Assembly (NCBI GenBank): GCA_963765955.1
Contig: CAVXYA010000009.1
Span: forward strand, 124,001 to 188,000
Length of the DNA: 64,000 nt
Reading direction: 5' to 3'
Origin: JAXDMK01 sp963765955
Lineage (GTDB): Bacteria; Actinomycetota; Acidimicrobiia; Acidimicrobiales; AC-14
In this document: in pieces, positions 7,707-19,420 of the stretch
Position numbering within the stretch: position 1 is the first letter of the stretch
Layout: every line of letters begins with the position of its first letter
Program-made: the position numbers and the translations under genes
The notes under the pieces: generated by a model
The model's database searches: none
Seen by the model: the letters and a program-made list of their open reading frames with translations, nothing else
What the model was told of the DNA's origin: nothing

Positions 7707-7780
7707 CTCCGGGCCAAATTTCTTCTGCGGACGTATCGTGAGCGGGAGGCGAGCAGGCCCGAGCGAGGGAGGGAGCACCC

Positions 7781-8227
7781 ATGCGCAGGATCGCCACGGT
7801 CATGGCCATGGTGGGCCTCGCCCTGGTGTCGTGCGGCGACGACGCCGAGCAGGTACCGGCGACCGACTCGACGACCGTGGCCCCGACCTCGGTCGTGACG
7901 ACGACCCTGGCGACAACTACGACCACGATCACGTCCAGCGCGACCAGCACGACCAGCGCCCCGGCGGGCGTCCTCGAGTGCGCGACCGTCGCCTTCACCC
8001 CCAACAGCGAGGACGCGGCCAGCGACATCACGGCGACCGGGCTCTCGTGTGACGAGGCCGAGTCGTTCGTCCGCCGGGCGGGCATGCAGACCAGCTCGGG
8101 CGGTCCGGAGGAGGTCGATGTCGACGGCTTCCACTGCATCCGGACGTCCAGCCAGCAGGACCCCCTGCCCCGGTCGTCCTACGAGTGCACGAACGGCCCC
8201 AAGACGGTCACGTTCGTCCGCTCCTGA
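7781..8227 (+). CDS. Small secreted lipoprotein with Thr-rich linker
   Basis: 148 residues. A short signal peptide ends in the lipobox LVSC (Cys18), followed by about 45 residues almost entirely of Thr, Ser and Ala, a typical wall-spanning linker. The C-terminal domain of about 85 residues has four cysteines (in VLECA, GLSCDEA, GFHCIRT, YECTNG), probably two disulfides. I do not recognise the domain; similar four-Cys tails are common in actinobacterial lipoproteins. It is divergent from the ECF42 operon and shares its upstream region. Confidence 0.75.
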   Translation: MRRIATVMAMVGLALVSCGDDAEQVPATDSTTVAPTSVVTTTLATTTTTITSSATSTTSAPAGVLECATVAFTPNSEDAASDITATGLSCDEAESFVRRAGMQTSSGGPEEVDVDGFHCIRTSSQQDPLPRSSYECTNGPKTVTFVRS

Positions 8228-8267
8228 CCGATTTCAACGTGCCGGGATGCCGGCGGAGGGAGAACCG

Positions 8268-8644
8268 ATGGGACAGCCGGTGGTGCACTTCGAGATCATG
8301 GGCCAGGACGGCGCCGCGCTGGCGTCGTTCTACTCCGACCTCTTCGACTGGAACGTCGACGTCAACAACCCGGTCAACTACGGGATCGTGGCGCGGGAGG
8401 AGAACGTCAACCCCGACGGCATCGGCATCGGGGGCGGCATCGGCCAGGCGCCCGACGGCTACGACGGCCACGTCACGTCTACATCGAGGTGCCCGACGTG
8501 GAGGCGGCGCTGGCCAAGGCGGAGGGGCTCGGAGCGACGCGGATGATGGGACCGGAGAAGGTGATGGAGGGCGTGGAGGTCGGCCTCTTCACCGACCCCG
8601 AGGGGCACATGATCGGGGTCGTCAAGGCCGCCGGCCAGGGCTGA
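8268..8644 (+). CDS. VOC (glyoxalase-like) family protein, frameshift at about 8479
   Basis: Starts at ATG 8268 with a GGAGGG site upstream. VVHFEIMGQDGAALASFYSDLFDWNV and the later GLFTDPEGHMIGVVK are the two halves of a short VOC fold of the glyoxalase/bleomycin-resistance type. The frame breaks after DGHVT: one missing base near 8479 moves the rest, IEVPDVEAALAKAEGLG onwards, into another frame. Restoring one T gives a seamless 126-residue protein. Substrate unknown; the usual metal ligands cannot be assigned with confidence. Confidence 0.8.
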
Positions 8645-8839
8645 AGGGCGACCCCAGGCAGCCCCAGCAGCCCCAGGCCGCCGGGGGCGCAGCGGCGGCT
8701 GCGGTCTGCGACACTCTGCCTGATCGCTCGCCGAGGGTGAACGAGGCGATGAGTGGGTAGTGCGCAGATGGTGCCATCTCACGCCCGGCCGGGCTCTCCC
8801 GCGCCGTGCGCTCCGCTGAGGGTCAAGGAGGTCCATTCG

Positions 8840-10484
8840 ATGCGACGCAAGGGCAGTTTCGCCCGGCTGGCAGTCGTGCTCGTCTCGATGACGCTGCTCG
8901 CCGCCGCCTGCAGCTCCGACGACGACTCCACGGACACGACGGGGGGGTCAACCGAGAGCCAGGCCGGCGGCGTGTTCCGCATCCCGATCGGCGAGCCCTC
9001 GGCCATAGACCCCTACAACGCCCGTGAGTCGGAGGGCACCAGCGTCAACAAGGCGCTGTTTGTGGGTCTGGTCACCTACGACGGCAACCCCGAGCTGAAG
9101 ATGCGCCCAGGAGTGGCCACCGAGTGGACGGCGAACGACGACTGCACCCAGTGGACGTTCAAGCTGCGCCAGAGCCAGTTCAGCAACGGCGAGCCGGTGA
9201 CGGCCGAGTCGTTCATCCGGGGGTGGACCCGCACCGCCGACGCGAAGGCGGCGTCGCAGGTGGCTTACCACCTGGCCGGCGTCCAGGGCTACAACGAGCT
9301 CCATGGCGACCCCCAGACGGCCACCACGTTCTCCGGGCTGTCGGCTCCCGATCCTCAGACGCTGGTCGTCAACCTCGAGCGCGGCCGACTGCGAGTTCGA
9401 CAAGAAGACGCTCGTGCCCCCCGCCGCACCGGTGCCCTCGGTCGCCGGTGCGGCCGACAACCAGGCCTTCAACGAGGCGCCCATCGGCAACGGCCCGTTC
9501 ATGATGAAGCCCGGCACCAAGTGGGAGCACAACCAGGGCATCTCCCTGGTGCGCAACGACACCTATTTCGGCGACAGGCCCAATCTGGACGGCGTCGAGT
9601 TCCTGATCTTCCCCGCCCAGGGTCGGCTGGAGGCCGAGTACCGGGCCTTCACCGCGGGCGAGGCCGACTTCGCCCGGGTACCGCCCAGCCTGTTCACCCA
9701 GGCCAAGAACACCTACGAGCCCGAGGGCAGCTTCCTGAAGGCGGAGATGTTCGCCATCAACTACATCCTGATCAACAACGCCAGCGGGCCCATGTCCAAC
9801 CCCGACGCCCGCCGGGCGGTGTCGCTGGCCATCGACCGCAAGGCGATCAGCGAAGGGGTCTTCCAGGGCTCCCTCACCCCCGCATCAGCGCTGGTGTCGC
9901 CGCCGTTCGGCCAGTTCCACACCGCGGGCGTGTGCGGCGAGTGCCAGTTCGACGTGGTCAAGGCCAAGGACCTGGCGGCCAAGGGCGGCCTGACCCCCGG
10001 CACCCACCTGCGGCTGCTGTACAACAACGACGGCGGCCACGAGGCCCTGGTCCAGGCCTGGAAAGACCAGTTGGAGCGGAACCTCGGCGTCGTCGTCGAC
10101 CTCGACGGCGTGCCCTTCGCCGAGCAGCTCACCAAGAGGGACAACGGCGAGTTCGATATCGCCCGCGCCGGCTGGATAGCCGACTACCCGACGGTCGAGA
10201 GCATCCTGAGCCCGGTCCTGTTCAGCACATCGACCGACAACGACGGCAAGTACAACAACCCCCAGGTCGACACCCTGATCAACCAGCTCCGGGCCCAGAA
10301 GAACGACGAAGAGCGCCTGAAGGCGGCCAAAGAGGCGGAGCGGATCGCCGTCGGTCAGGATCAGGCGCTGGTGCCAACCTTCTACCGGACCGTCTACCGG
10401 GTGTTCGACTCCGGGAAGTGGACCGGCGTCTCGCTCGACTTCTTCGAGAACGCCACCGTCGAGAAGATCAGCCTCAAGGCCTAG
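8840..10484 (+). CDS. Oligopeptide ABC transporter substrate-binding lipoprotein (SBP family 5), frameshift at about 9383
   Basis: Start ATG 8840 with AAGGAGGT 7 bases upstream. The lipobox LLAAAC gives a lipid-anchored Cys24. The N-terminal half runs through GVATEWTANDDCTQWTFKLRQ, the family 5 signature region. One extra base near 9383 breaks the frame inside VVNLERADCEFDKK; the rest of the protein (PIGNGPFMM, NPDARRAVSLAIDRKAI, WIADYPTVESIL) continues to 10484. Together about 547 residues, the normal size for DppA/OppA proteins. It opens the operon with both permeases and both ATPases behind it, so it captures peptides outside the membrane. Confidence 0.88.
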
Positions 10485-10525
10485 GCGAACCCGACCCCGA
10501 CGCCCGGCCCCAGGACCGGATCCAC

Positions 10526-11456
10526 ATGGCCAGGTACGTCGTCCGGCGACTGTTGCAGATGGTGCTGGTCCTCTTCGGGGCCAGCATCGTCCTGTTCGTG
10601 AGCCTGTACATCCTCCCGGGCGACCCCATCGCCACCCAGCAGGGTGAAGGGCGGAGCCTGGACTCTTCGACCCGGGCGTTGCTGGAGAGGCGCTACCACC
10701 TCGATGAGTCCTTGCCCAACCAGTACCTGCACTACGTGGGCCGCTTGGTCCGGGGCGACATGGGCGAGTCGTACACCTTCCGGCGGTCGGTGAACACCAT
10801 CCTGGGCGAGAAGCTGGGCAACACCGTGAAGCTGGGGCTGGCCGCCATCGCCCTCCAGATCGTCATCGGGTTGACCGCCGGCATCATCGCCGCCATCTTC
10901 CGCCACTCGTTCCTCGACGTCCTGGTGACGCTGGCGACCACCATCGCCATCGGGTTCCCGACGTTCGTCATCGGGCTCGCCCTGCAACAGGTGTTCTCCA
11001 TCAACCTGGGCTGGCTCCCGTTGCAGGGCGACCGGGAGGGCCTCCGCTCGATCCTGCTGCCGGCGCTGACCCTGGCCTCGCTCAACGCCGCCCTGGTCGC
11101 CCGCCTCATGCGGGGATCGCTGCTCGAGGTGCTGCGGGCCGACTACATCCGCACGGCCACGGCCAAGGGGTTGTCGAAGCGGGTCGTGATCTTCAAGCAC
11201 GCCCTGCGCAACTCGATAATCCCGGTGCTCACCTACCTGGGCATCACCTTCGGCACCCTGCTGGGCGGGGCCCTGATCACCGAGACGATCTTCAACTGGG
11301 ACGGCATCGGCCTGGCCCTGGTGGGTGCCATCCAGCGCCAGGACAACCCCATCGTCCTCGGCCGCGGTCACCTATGGCGTGGGCGTCTTCGTGCTGGTGA
11401 ACCTGCTGGTCGACCTGTCGTACGCGGTGCTCGACCCCCGGATCCGGCTGGACTAG
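10526..11456 (+). CDS. Oligopeptide ABC transporter permease, DppB/OppB type, frameshift at about 11362
   Basis: ATG 10526, 41 bases after the binding-protein gene. About 310 residues: N-terminal helix in YVVRRLLQMVLVLFGASIVLF, a conserved LPGDP loop, and the EAA-like coupling loop in RADYIRTATAKGLSKRVVIFKHALRNS. One extra C near 11362 breaks the frame in IVLGAVTYGVGVF, 30 residues before the end, which continues as VNLLVDLSYAVLDPRIRLD, the normal family terminus. Without the correction the last membrane helix would be lost. Works with the following gene as the transmembrane pore. Confidence 0.88.
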
Positions 11457-11462
11457 GCGGCC

Positions 11463-12428
11463 GTGCCCGAGTCGACCCTTCCTCCCTCCGTGGCCCCGAC
11501 CGGCGCTGGCGCGGGCGAGATCACCCTGGAGACAGGGTCCGAGGGCTTCGGCGCGGCCGAGACCCAGGCCACCGCCCTGGGCATCCGGGCCCAGACCCAG
11601 TTCGGCGACCTCCGCCGTCGCTTCTTCCGGAACAAGCTGGCCGTGGTCGGGCTGGTCATGGTCGGCATCGTGGTCGTGGCCGCGGTGGCCGCGCCCCTGC
11701 TCGCTCCACAGGACCCGCAGGTCCAGGACCTGTCGAACACCCTGGCCGAGCCGTCGGCCGACCACTGGTTCGGCACCGACGAGAACGGGCGCGACCAGTT
11801 CAGCCGGGTGATCTACGGCACCCGCATCGCGGTGGTCGTGGGCGTGGCCGCGATCCTGCTGGCGCTGGTCATCGGGGTGGTGCTGGGCTCGCTGTCGGGG
11901 TACCTGGGCGGGGCGTGGGACGCCGTCATCATGCGGGTGGCCGACGTCTTCTTCGCCTTCCCTCTGATCATCGGGGCCATCGTCATCGTGCTGGTGCTGG
12001 GCCGGGGCCTGACGCCGGTGGTCCTGGCCCTGGGCATCTTCAGCTGGGCCACCGTGGCCCGGCTGCTGCGCAGCTCGATCCTGTCGGTCAGGGAGAGCGA
12101 GTACGTGGAGGCGGCCCGCTCCCTCGGCGCGGGCCGGTTCCGGATCGTCACCCGCCACGTCCTGCCCAACAGCCTGGCGCCGGTGCTCGTCTACGCCATG
12201 GTCAGCGTGGCCACCGCCATCGTGGCCGAGGCCTCGCTCAGCTACCTGGGCGTGGGCCTGCAACCCGACGTCGCCGACTGGGGGAACATGATCTCCGCCG
12301 GCCAGAAGTTCTTCGGCTACAAGGACTTCCTGTGGTTGTTCCCGAGCATGGCGGTGGTGTTCACCGTCCTCGGGTTCGTGTTCATGGGCGACGGGCTCCG
12401 CGACGCCCTCGACCCCCGCCTGCGATGA
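11463..12428 (+). CDS. Oligopeptide ABC transporter permease, DppC/OppC type
   Basis: 321 residues from a GTG, 6 bases after the DppB-type gene. N-terminal cytosolic tail of about 60 residues, then six hydrophobic helices; FGTDENGRDQFSRVIYGTR is the typical DppC periplasmic start and ESEYVEAARSLGAGRFRIVTRHVLPN the coupling loop that contacts the ATPase. Ends in GDGLRDALDPRLR as DppC proteins do. The stop overlaps the next ATG (ATGA), so translation of permease and ATPase is coupled. Confidence 0.93.
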   Translation: MPESTLPPSVAPTGAGAGEITLETGSEGFGAAETQATALGIRAQTQFGDLRRRFFRNKLAVVGLVMVGIVVVAAVAAPLLAPQDPQVQDLSNTLAEPSADHWFGTDENGRDQFSRVIYGTRIAVVVGVAAILLALVIGVVLGSLSGYLGGAWDAVIMRVADVFFAFPLIIGAIVIVLVLGRGLTPVVLALGIFSWATVARLLRSSILSVRESEYVEAARSLGAGRFRIVTRHVLPNSLAPVLVYAMVSVATAIVAEASLSYLGVGLQPDVADWGNMISAGQKFFGYKDFLWLFPSMAVVFTVLGFVFMGDGLRDALDPRLR

Positions 12429-13507
12429 CCACGCAGGTGGAGGCAGGTGCGGGCCAGGCGCCACCCGGTCCCGAGGCGCCGCTGCTGAGCGTGGAGGACC
12501 TGCGGGTCCACTTCCACACCGACGCCGGGGTGGTGAAGGCGGTCGACGGCGTGAGCTGGTCGGTGGGGCGGGGCGAGACCCTGGGCATCGTGGGCGAGTC
12601 GGGGTCGGGCAAGTCGGTGTCGGCTCTGGCCGTGATGGGGCTGGTCCCCGTCCCCCCGGGACGGTTCGAGTCGGGACGGATCCTCTTCCAGGGGCGCAAC
12701 CTGCTCGAGGCGGGAGAGAAGGAGCTGCGGGCCATCCGGGGCAAGGAGATCTCGATGATCTTCCAGGACCCCCTCACGTCGCTCAACCCGGTGTTCAAGA
12801 TCGGCCACCAGGTGGCGGAGGTGATCCAGGTCCACGAGAAGGTGGGCCGGGTGGTGGCCCGGAAGCGGGCGGTCGACCTGCTGGGCGAGGTGGGAATCGC
12901 CAACCCCGCCCAGCGGGCCAGGGAGTACCCCCACCAGTTCTCGGGCGGGATGCGCCAGCGGGCCATGATCGCCATGGCCCTGGCCCTCGACCCGGCCGTG
13001 CTCCTGGCCGACGAGCCCACCACCGCCCTCGACGTCACCGTCCAGGCCCAGATCATGGACCTGCTCCTCCGCCTCCAGGCCGACCGGGGCACGGCGGTGG
13101 TGCTCATCACCCACGACCTCGGGCTGGTGGCGGGCCACGCCGACCGGGTGGTGGTGATGTACGCCGGCCGGGTGGCGGAGACGGCCGGCACCGACGACCT
13201 CTACTACCACCCCCGCCACGCCTACACGCTGGGCCTGCTGTCGAGCCTGGCCCGCCTCGACCGGCGCCGCACCGACGCCCCCGGCGGCGGGAGGCTCAAG
13301 CCCATCATCGGCCAGCCCCCGAGCCTCATCCGGGTGCCGCCCGGGTGCGCCTTCAACCCGCGATGCCCGTTCGCCACCGACGTCTGCCGCCAGGACCGTC
13401 CCGAGCTGGCGCCGCCGCCCGACGTCGAGCCCGGGCACCTGGCCGCCTGCCACCACGCCGACGAGGTGGCCCGCCAGCCGTCGGTGATCGGGACACCGTG
13501 GCCGTGA
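12425..13507 (+). CDS. Oligopeptide ABC transporter ATPase, DppD/OppD type
   Basis: 360 residues. Walker A GESGSGKS, Q-loop in IFQDPLTSLNPVF, signature FSGGMRQR, Walker B VLLADEPTTALD, H-loop ITHDLGLVAGHADRV. The C-terminal part has GCAFNPRCPFATDVCRQDRPEL, the four-Cys segment typical of Dpp/Opp ATPases, which may bind an Fe-S cluster. Its TGA overlaps the GTG of the DppF-type gene by GTGA. Powers the importer as a heterodimer with that gene. Confidence 0.94.
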   Translation: MTTQVEAGAGQAPPGPEAPLLSVEDLRVHFHTDAGVVKAVDGVSWSVGRGETLGIVGESGSGKSVSALAVMGLVPVPPGRFESGRILFQGRNLLEAGEKELRAIRGKEISMIFQDPLTSLNPVFKIGHQVAEVIQVHEKVGRVVARKRAVDLLGEVGIANPAQRAREYPHQFSGGMRQRAMIAMALALDPAVLLADEPTTALDVTVQAQIMDLLLRLQADRGTAVVLITHDLGLVAGHADRVVVMYAGRVAETAGTDDLYYHPRHAYTLGLLSSLARLDRRRTDAPGGGRLKPIIGQPPSLIRVPPGCAFNPRCPFATDVCRQDRPELAPPPDVEPGHLAACHHADEVARQPSVIGTPWP

Positions 13508-14567
13508 GCGTGACCGAGCCGACGGTGCCGGCGGTGCCGGCGGCGCCGACGCCGGCCAGCCGGGCCCCCTTCTGGAGGTGACCGACCTGGTCAAGCACTA
13601 TCCGGTGCGCACCGGGATCGTGTTCAAGCACACCATCGGGGCGGTCAAGGCGGTCGACGGCATCTCCTTCGCCATCCGGCCCGGGCGCACGTTCGCCCTG
13701 GTGGGGGAGAGCGGATGCGGCAAGTCGACCACCGCCCGGGCCATCCTCCGCCTGGTCGAGCCCACGTCGGGCTCGGTGCGGTTCGAGGGGGAGGACGTCA
13801 TCGCCGCCGGCGCGTCGCGGATGCGCCACCTCCGGCGCCAGATGCAGATGATCTTCCAGGATCCCTACGCCAGCCTCAACCCCCGGATGACCGTGCGCAC
13901 GATCCTCAGCGAGCCGTTCAAGATCCACGATCTGCCCGAGAACGGCCGGGTCGACGAGCTGCTGGCCCTGGTGGGGCTGTCGCCCGAGCACGCCGGGCGG
14001 TACCCCCACGAGTTCTCCGGCGGGCAGCGCCAGCGGGTGGGCATCGCCCGGGCCCTGGCCCTCGACCCCAAGCTCGTGGTCTGCGACGAGCCCGTGTCCG
14101 CCCTCGACGTCTCGATCCGGGCCCAGGTGCTCAACCTGCTGGAGGACCTCCAGGACCAGCTGGGCCTCACCTACCTGTTCATCGCCCACGACCTGAGCGT
14201 CGTCCGCCACATCGCCGACGAGGTGGCGGTGATGTACCTGGGCTCGATCGTGGAGGTGGCCGATCGGGACGAGCTGTTCGAGCAGGCATCGCACCCGTAC
14301 ACCCAGGCCCTGATCTCCTCGGTGCCGGTGCCGGACCCGGTCCGGGAGCGCAGCCGCCGGCGCATCCTCGTCACCGGCGACCCCCCCAGCCCGGTGAACC
14401 CGCCCAGCGGCTGCCGCTTCCGCACCCGCTGCCCCAAGTTCGCCAACGAGCTGTCGGAGGTCGAGCGCCAGCGGTGCGTCGAGGAGCCGCCCGCCCTCGT
14501 CGTGCGGGACGGCAGTGCCGGCCACCCGTCGGCCTGCCACTACGCCGAGGCCAAGCAGCTGGTGTAA
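13504..14567 (+). CDS. Oligopeptide ABC transporter ATPase, DppF/OppF type, probable frameshift in a C-run at 13565-13569
   Basis: The 329-residue frame from a GTG at 13578 has all ATPase motifs: GESGCGKS, IFQDPYASLNPRM, FSGGQRQR, VVCDEPVSALD, IAHDLSVVRHIADEV, and the C-terminal Cys segment GCRFRTRCPKF. But that GTG lies inside the first strand of the fold. A better start is the GTG at 13504, which overlaps the previous stop (GTGA); its frame reads SVTEPTVPAVPAAPTPASRAP and joins PLLEVTDLVKHYPV if one C is added to the five-C run. I therefore give the longer extent. Last gene of the importer operon. Confidence 0.88.
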
Positions 14568-14594
14568 GCGCCTGGCGCCGGCCGGCGGCCGGCG

Positions 14595-16002
14595 GTGGGG
14601 ACCAGGTGGCGAACCAAGCCGGCGGCGCCCTGGACGTCTACTGTTGCGCCACTCGCGAGCGGAGGTGAGACGACGGCCACTCGGCACATCGGCGTTTCCC
14701 TGTCCGGGGGTGGGCACCGGGCCAGCCTGTTCGGCCTGGGCGCCCTGATCTACCTCGTCGACGCGGGCAAGGGACCGGAGATCTCCTGCATATCGTCGGT
14801 GTCGGGCGGCTCGATCACCAACGCATGGGTAGGGCTCAAGACCGACCTGTTCGTGGCCGCGTCCGGCGACTTTCGCACCGACATCGCCCCCTTGGCGGCG
14901 GCGGTGTCCACCAAGGGCACGCTCTGGACGGCGCCGCTCACCTACGCCTACCTGGTGCTGCTCGTCGCCATCCTGGCGGTCGCCACCGTCCTCTGCTTCC
15001 CTCTCGAAGGGGTGTGGCCGTTCGCCGTCTGGGCAGTCGCCCTGACCGTGGTGGGGTGGCTGGCCCGCCAGCGGGGGTGGATCGCGGCCCGAGCCTTCGA
15101 CCGGGCTCTCTTCCGGGGGGCCGCCCTCAGCCGGCTCAACCCCACCACCGACCACATCATCTGCTCGTGCGATCTCCAGACGTCGGAGGCCGTCTACTTC
15201 TCGGGCCGGTTCGTCTACTCCTACCGCCTGGGATGGGGCGTCCCCGGCGACCTGCCCCTCGCCCGCGCCGTCCAGGCCTCCGCCTGCCTGCCAGGAGCCT
15301 TCGCCCCGGTGGTGCTGCCGATCGAGCGCCATCACTTCACCCTCGCGGGGGCGGGCGAGCACCCCCTCACCCGCATGCTCCTCACCGACGGCGGCGTCTA
15401 CGACAACATGGGCACCGAGTGGCCGCTGCGCCTGCGGCGCCCGGGTCCGCGAGGGTGGCGGTCCCGAGCCGGCCCCTCACATGGTCGACCAGGTGGTGGT
15501 CGTGAACGGGTCCGCCGGCCTGGGCGTGAGCGCCCGCAGGTCGGTGACCAAGCCGGTCCTCGGTGAGCTGACGACGCTCCTGGCGGTGAAGGACGTCCTC
15601 TACGACCAGACCACGAGCGTCCGCCGCCGGCTGCTCGACGTCCGCTTCCGCGCCACCCGGGAGGGGGTCAAGGACGGGGCCGTCCGCCTGGCGGGGGGCA
15701 TGGTGCAGATCGACCGTTCTCCCTACGACCTGCCGCGGACCTTCGCCTCCGGCCACGACGACATGGCCCGGCGGGCGAGAGCCGCCCTCGACGCGCTGGC
15801 GCCGGACGGGGAGACGGCGTGGAGCGCCGAGGCGGCGGCCAACAAGGGCGTCAAGACCTCCCTCTCCAAGATCCCCGCCGACCGGGCCGCCCGCCTCCTC
15901 CGCCACTCCTACGTGCTCACCATGGTGAACATGCACGTGCTGCTCGACTATCCGCTCCTGCCGGTGCCGACGGTGGCCGACTTCGAGAAGCTGGTGAGGT
16001 AG
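14595..16002 (+). CDS. Patatin-like phospholipase with membrane segments, frameshift at about 15440
   Basis: VSLSGGGHRASLFGLGAL is the oxyanion-hole loop of patatin-like lipases, SVSGGS contains the nucleophile Ser, and LTDGGVYDNMG carries the catalytic Asp. Between Ser and Asp there are two hydrophobic stretches (LVLLVAILAVATVLCF and FAVWAVALTVVGWLA), so the lipase is probably membrane-bound. One extra base near 15440 breaks the frame just after the DGG motif; the remaining part from VDQVVVVNGSAGLG to the stop at 16002 is a natural continuation. The start is unclear: GGAGG at 14661-14665 has no ATG/GTG/TTG in frame behind it, so the GTG at 14595 is a placeholder. Confidence 0.75.
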
Positions 16003-16048
16003 CGACCACCGGTCGCGGCCCGGCACACCCATGAAGCCGCAGAGGGCG

Positions 16049-16092
16049 TAGAATGGTGGGCGGTCCGCCCCGTGCTCGCGGCCCGGCGGACC
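16049..16092 (+). promoter_or_regulatory. Candidate typA promoter and leader hairpin
   Basis: TAGAAT at 16049-16054 is a good -10 box. Right after the predicted start of transcription, GGTCCGCC (16062-16069) and GGCGGACC (16085-16092) form a perfect 8-bp stem with a 15-base loop, 26 bases before the typA ATG. The -35 is poor. The stem may stabilise the mRNA 5' end or act in regulation; no riboswitch family is recognisable. Confidence 0.4.
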
Positions 16093-16118
16093 ACTCAGCT
16101 CCGAAAGGCCAACTTCTC

Positions 16119-17946
<1,828 letters not shown>

Positions 17947-17950
17947 GAGG

Positions 17951-18127
17951 CCAACTGGTGACGATTGGGGGCGCCAGGGCGCCCCGAAATGTCACCGGTT
18001 CGGAACGCCCCGCCAACCGGTGACGTTTGTGGGCGCCAGGGCGCCCCGAAGTGTCACCGGTTCGGAACGCCCCTCCAACTGGTGACGAATTGGGGGCGCC
18101 AGGGCGCCCCGAAGTGTCACCGGTTCG
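17951..18127. repeat. Three tandem 62-bp palindromic repeats between typA and the helicase gene
   Basis: Units start at 17951, 18013 and 18075, exactly 62 bases apart, with only a few substitutions and one-base spacer changes. Each has outer arms AAC(T/C)GGTGAC and GTCACCGGTT (up to 10 bp) and an inner hairpin GGGCGCC-AGG-GCGCCC, so each can fold into a long two-stage stem. The units lie between the convergent ends of typA and the helicase gene. They could serve as bidirectional terminators, though no T-run follows, or be a REP/MITE-like element. No CRISPR-like unique spacers. Confidence 0.85.
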
Positions 18128-18133
18128 AGAGGG

Positions 18134-19420
18134 CTACCGCCGGCGGCGGCGGGCGCCGAGGGTGCGCAGGGTGCGGGCCCGGGCCTGGGTGGCGGTCGAG
18201 GTGCCGCCCGCACCACCGTCGCCGCCGTCGGTGCCGGTGGCCTCTTCGGGCAGGGGCGCCCACTCGGCGGAGAGCAGGTCGGTGAGGCGGATGTCGTTGG
18301 AGAACAGCTCGACGATCATCTGGCGGATGCCCAACCGGCGGCGCAGACGCTCGTTCTCGTGCAGCTGGTCCCAGAGGAGGAGGCTGACGGCGACACCGGT
18401 GGCGCCGGCGCGGGCGGTGCGGCCCGACCGGTGCAGGTAGGCGGTGTGGTCCTCGGGCGGGTCGTAATGCACGACGACGTCGATCCCGTCGACGTCGAGG
18501 CCGCGGGCGGCCACGTCGGTCGCCACCAGGACGCCCAGGTCGTCCTCCCGGAAGTTCCGGAGGGCCCGCAGGCGGGCGTTCTGGGGCAGGTCGCCGTGGA
18601 GCACGCCGGCGGTGATGCCCTCCCGCTTGAGCTGGATCTCCAGCCGGTCGGCGCCCCGCTTGGTGCGGCAGAAGATCAGGGTGCGGCCCGTGCCCTTGGC
18701 GATGGCCGCCGCCACCTTGACCTTGTCGAGCTCGTGGACCTTGAGGAAGCGGTGCTCCATCTCCTCGACCGTCGGCTGGGTGGACTCGACCTCGTGGCGC
18801 ACCGGGTCGTTGGTGTAGGTGCGCACCAGGCGGTCGATCTCGGAGTCGAGGGTGGCGGAGAAGAGCATCGTCTGGTGGTGGGTGGTGATCCGGTCGAGGA
18901 GCCAGGTGACCTGGGGCATGAAGCCCATGTCGGCCATGCGGTCGGCCTCGTCGAGGACGAGGACGGTGACGTCGGCGACGGACACGTCGCCCCGCCGGCA
19001 CAGGTCGATCAGGCGACCGGGGGTGGCCACCACCACGTCGTAGCCCTTGCGGACGGCCTTGATCTGGCGCTCCATGGGCGTGCCGCCGAAGACGGCGGTG
19101 ACCGAGCGGTCGGCGGCGTGGCCCAGCGGCACCAGCACGTCGCGCACCTGGACGGCGAGCTCGCGGGTGGGGACCAGGATCAGCCCCGTGGGCCGGCCCG
19201 GCTTGGCCTTGGGAACCTTCATGAGCAGGGGAAGGCCGAAGGCCAGGGTCTTGCCCGAGCCGGTCTTGGCCTTGCCGCACACGTCGCGGCCGGCGAGGGC
19301 GTCGGCGATGGTGAGCGCCTGGATGGGGAGAGGGGTGACGATGTCGGCCGCCTCCAGGGCGGTGACGAGAGGGGGCGACACCCCCAGTTCGGCGAACGTG
19401 GGCGCGTCGAGGGTGGTCAT
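18134..19420 (-). CDS. DEAD-box RNA helicase
   Basis: 428 residues from the ATG at 19420. Q-motif region FAELGVSPPLVTALEAADIVTPLPIQ, Walker A AKTGSGKT, PTRELA, motif II DEAD in VLVLDEADRMADMGF, SAT in MLFSATL, and HRSGRTARAG (motif VI) follow the canonical order. The end is Arg-rich (TLGARRRRR), fitting RNA contact. Family members unwind short RNA duplexes in ribosome assembly or mRNA decay; the specific substrate cannot be read from sequence. Convergent to typA across the palindromic repeats and divergent from the caspase-like gene. Confidence 0.94.
   Translation of the reverse strand: MTTLDAPTFAELGVSPPLVTALEAADIVTPLPIQALTIADALAGRDVCGKAKTGSGKTLAFGLPLLMKVPKAKPGRPTGLILVPTRELAVQVRDVLVPLGHAADRSVTAVFGGTPMERQIKAVRKGYDVVVATPGRLIDLCRRGDVSVADVTVLVLDEADRMADMGFMPQVTWLLDRITTHHQTMLFSATLDSEIDRLVRTYTNDPVRHEVESTQPTVEEMEHRFLKVHELDKVKVAAAIAKGTGRTLIFCRTKRGADRLEIQLKREGITAGVLHGDLPQNARLRALRNFREDDLGVLVATDVAARGLDVDGIDVVVHYDPPEDHTAYLHRSGRTARAGATGVAVSLLLWDQLHENERLRRRLGIRQMIVELFSNDIRLTDLLSAEWAPLPEEATGTDGGDGGAGGTSTATQARARTLRTLGARRRRR

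Noticed and set aside
10481..12464. Long minus-strand open frames rich in His, Gln, Asp and Gly
   Set aside because: They are mirror frames of the permease genes, a normal effect of third-base G/C in high-GC coding DNA; no motif or start site supports them.
8753..13507. A single open frame of nearly 1,600 codons through the peptide-importer operon
   Set aside because: It is produced by one frameshift joining parts of the binding protein and both permeases to out-of-frame sequence and the DppD ATPase. The separate starts, overlaps and family ends show five ordinary genes.
17951..18127. CRISPR array
   Set aside because: The three units are contiguous 62-base repeats without unique spacers, and no cas genes are near.
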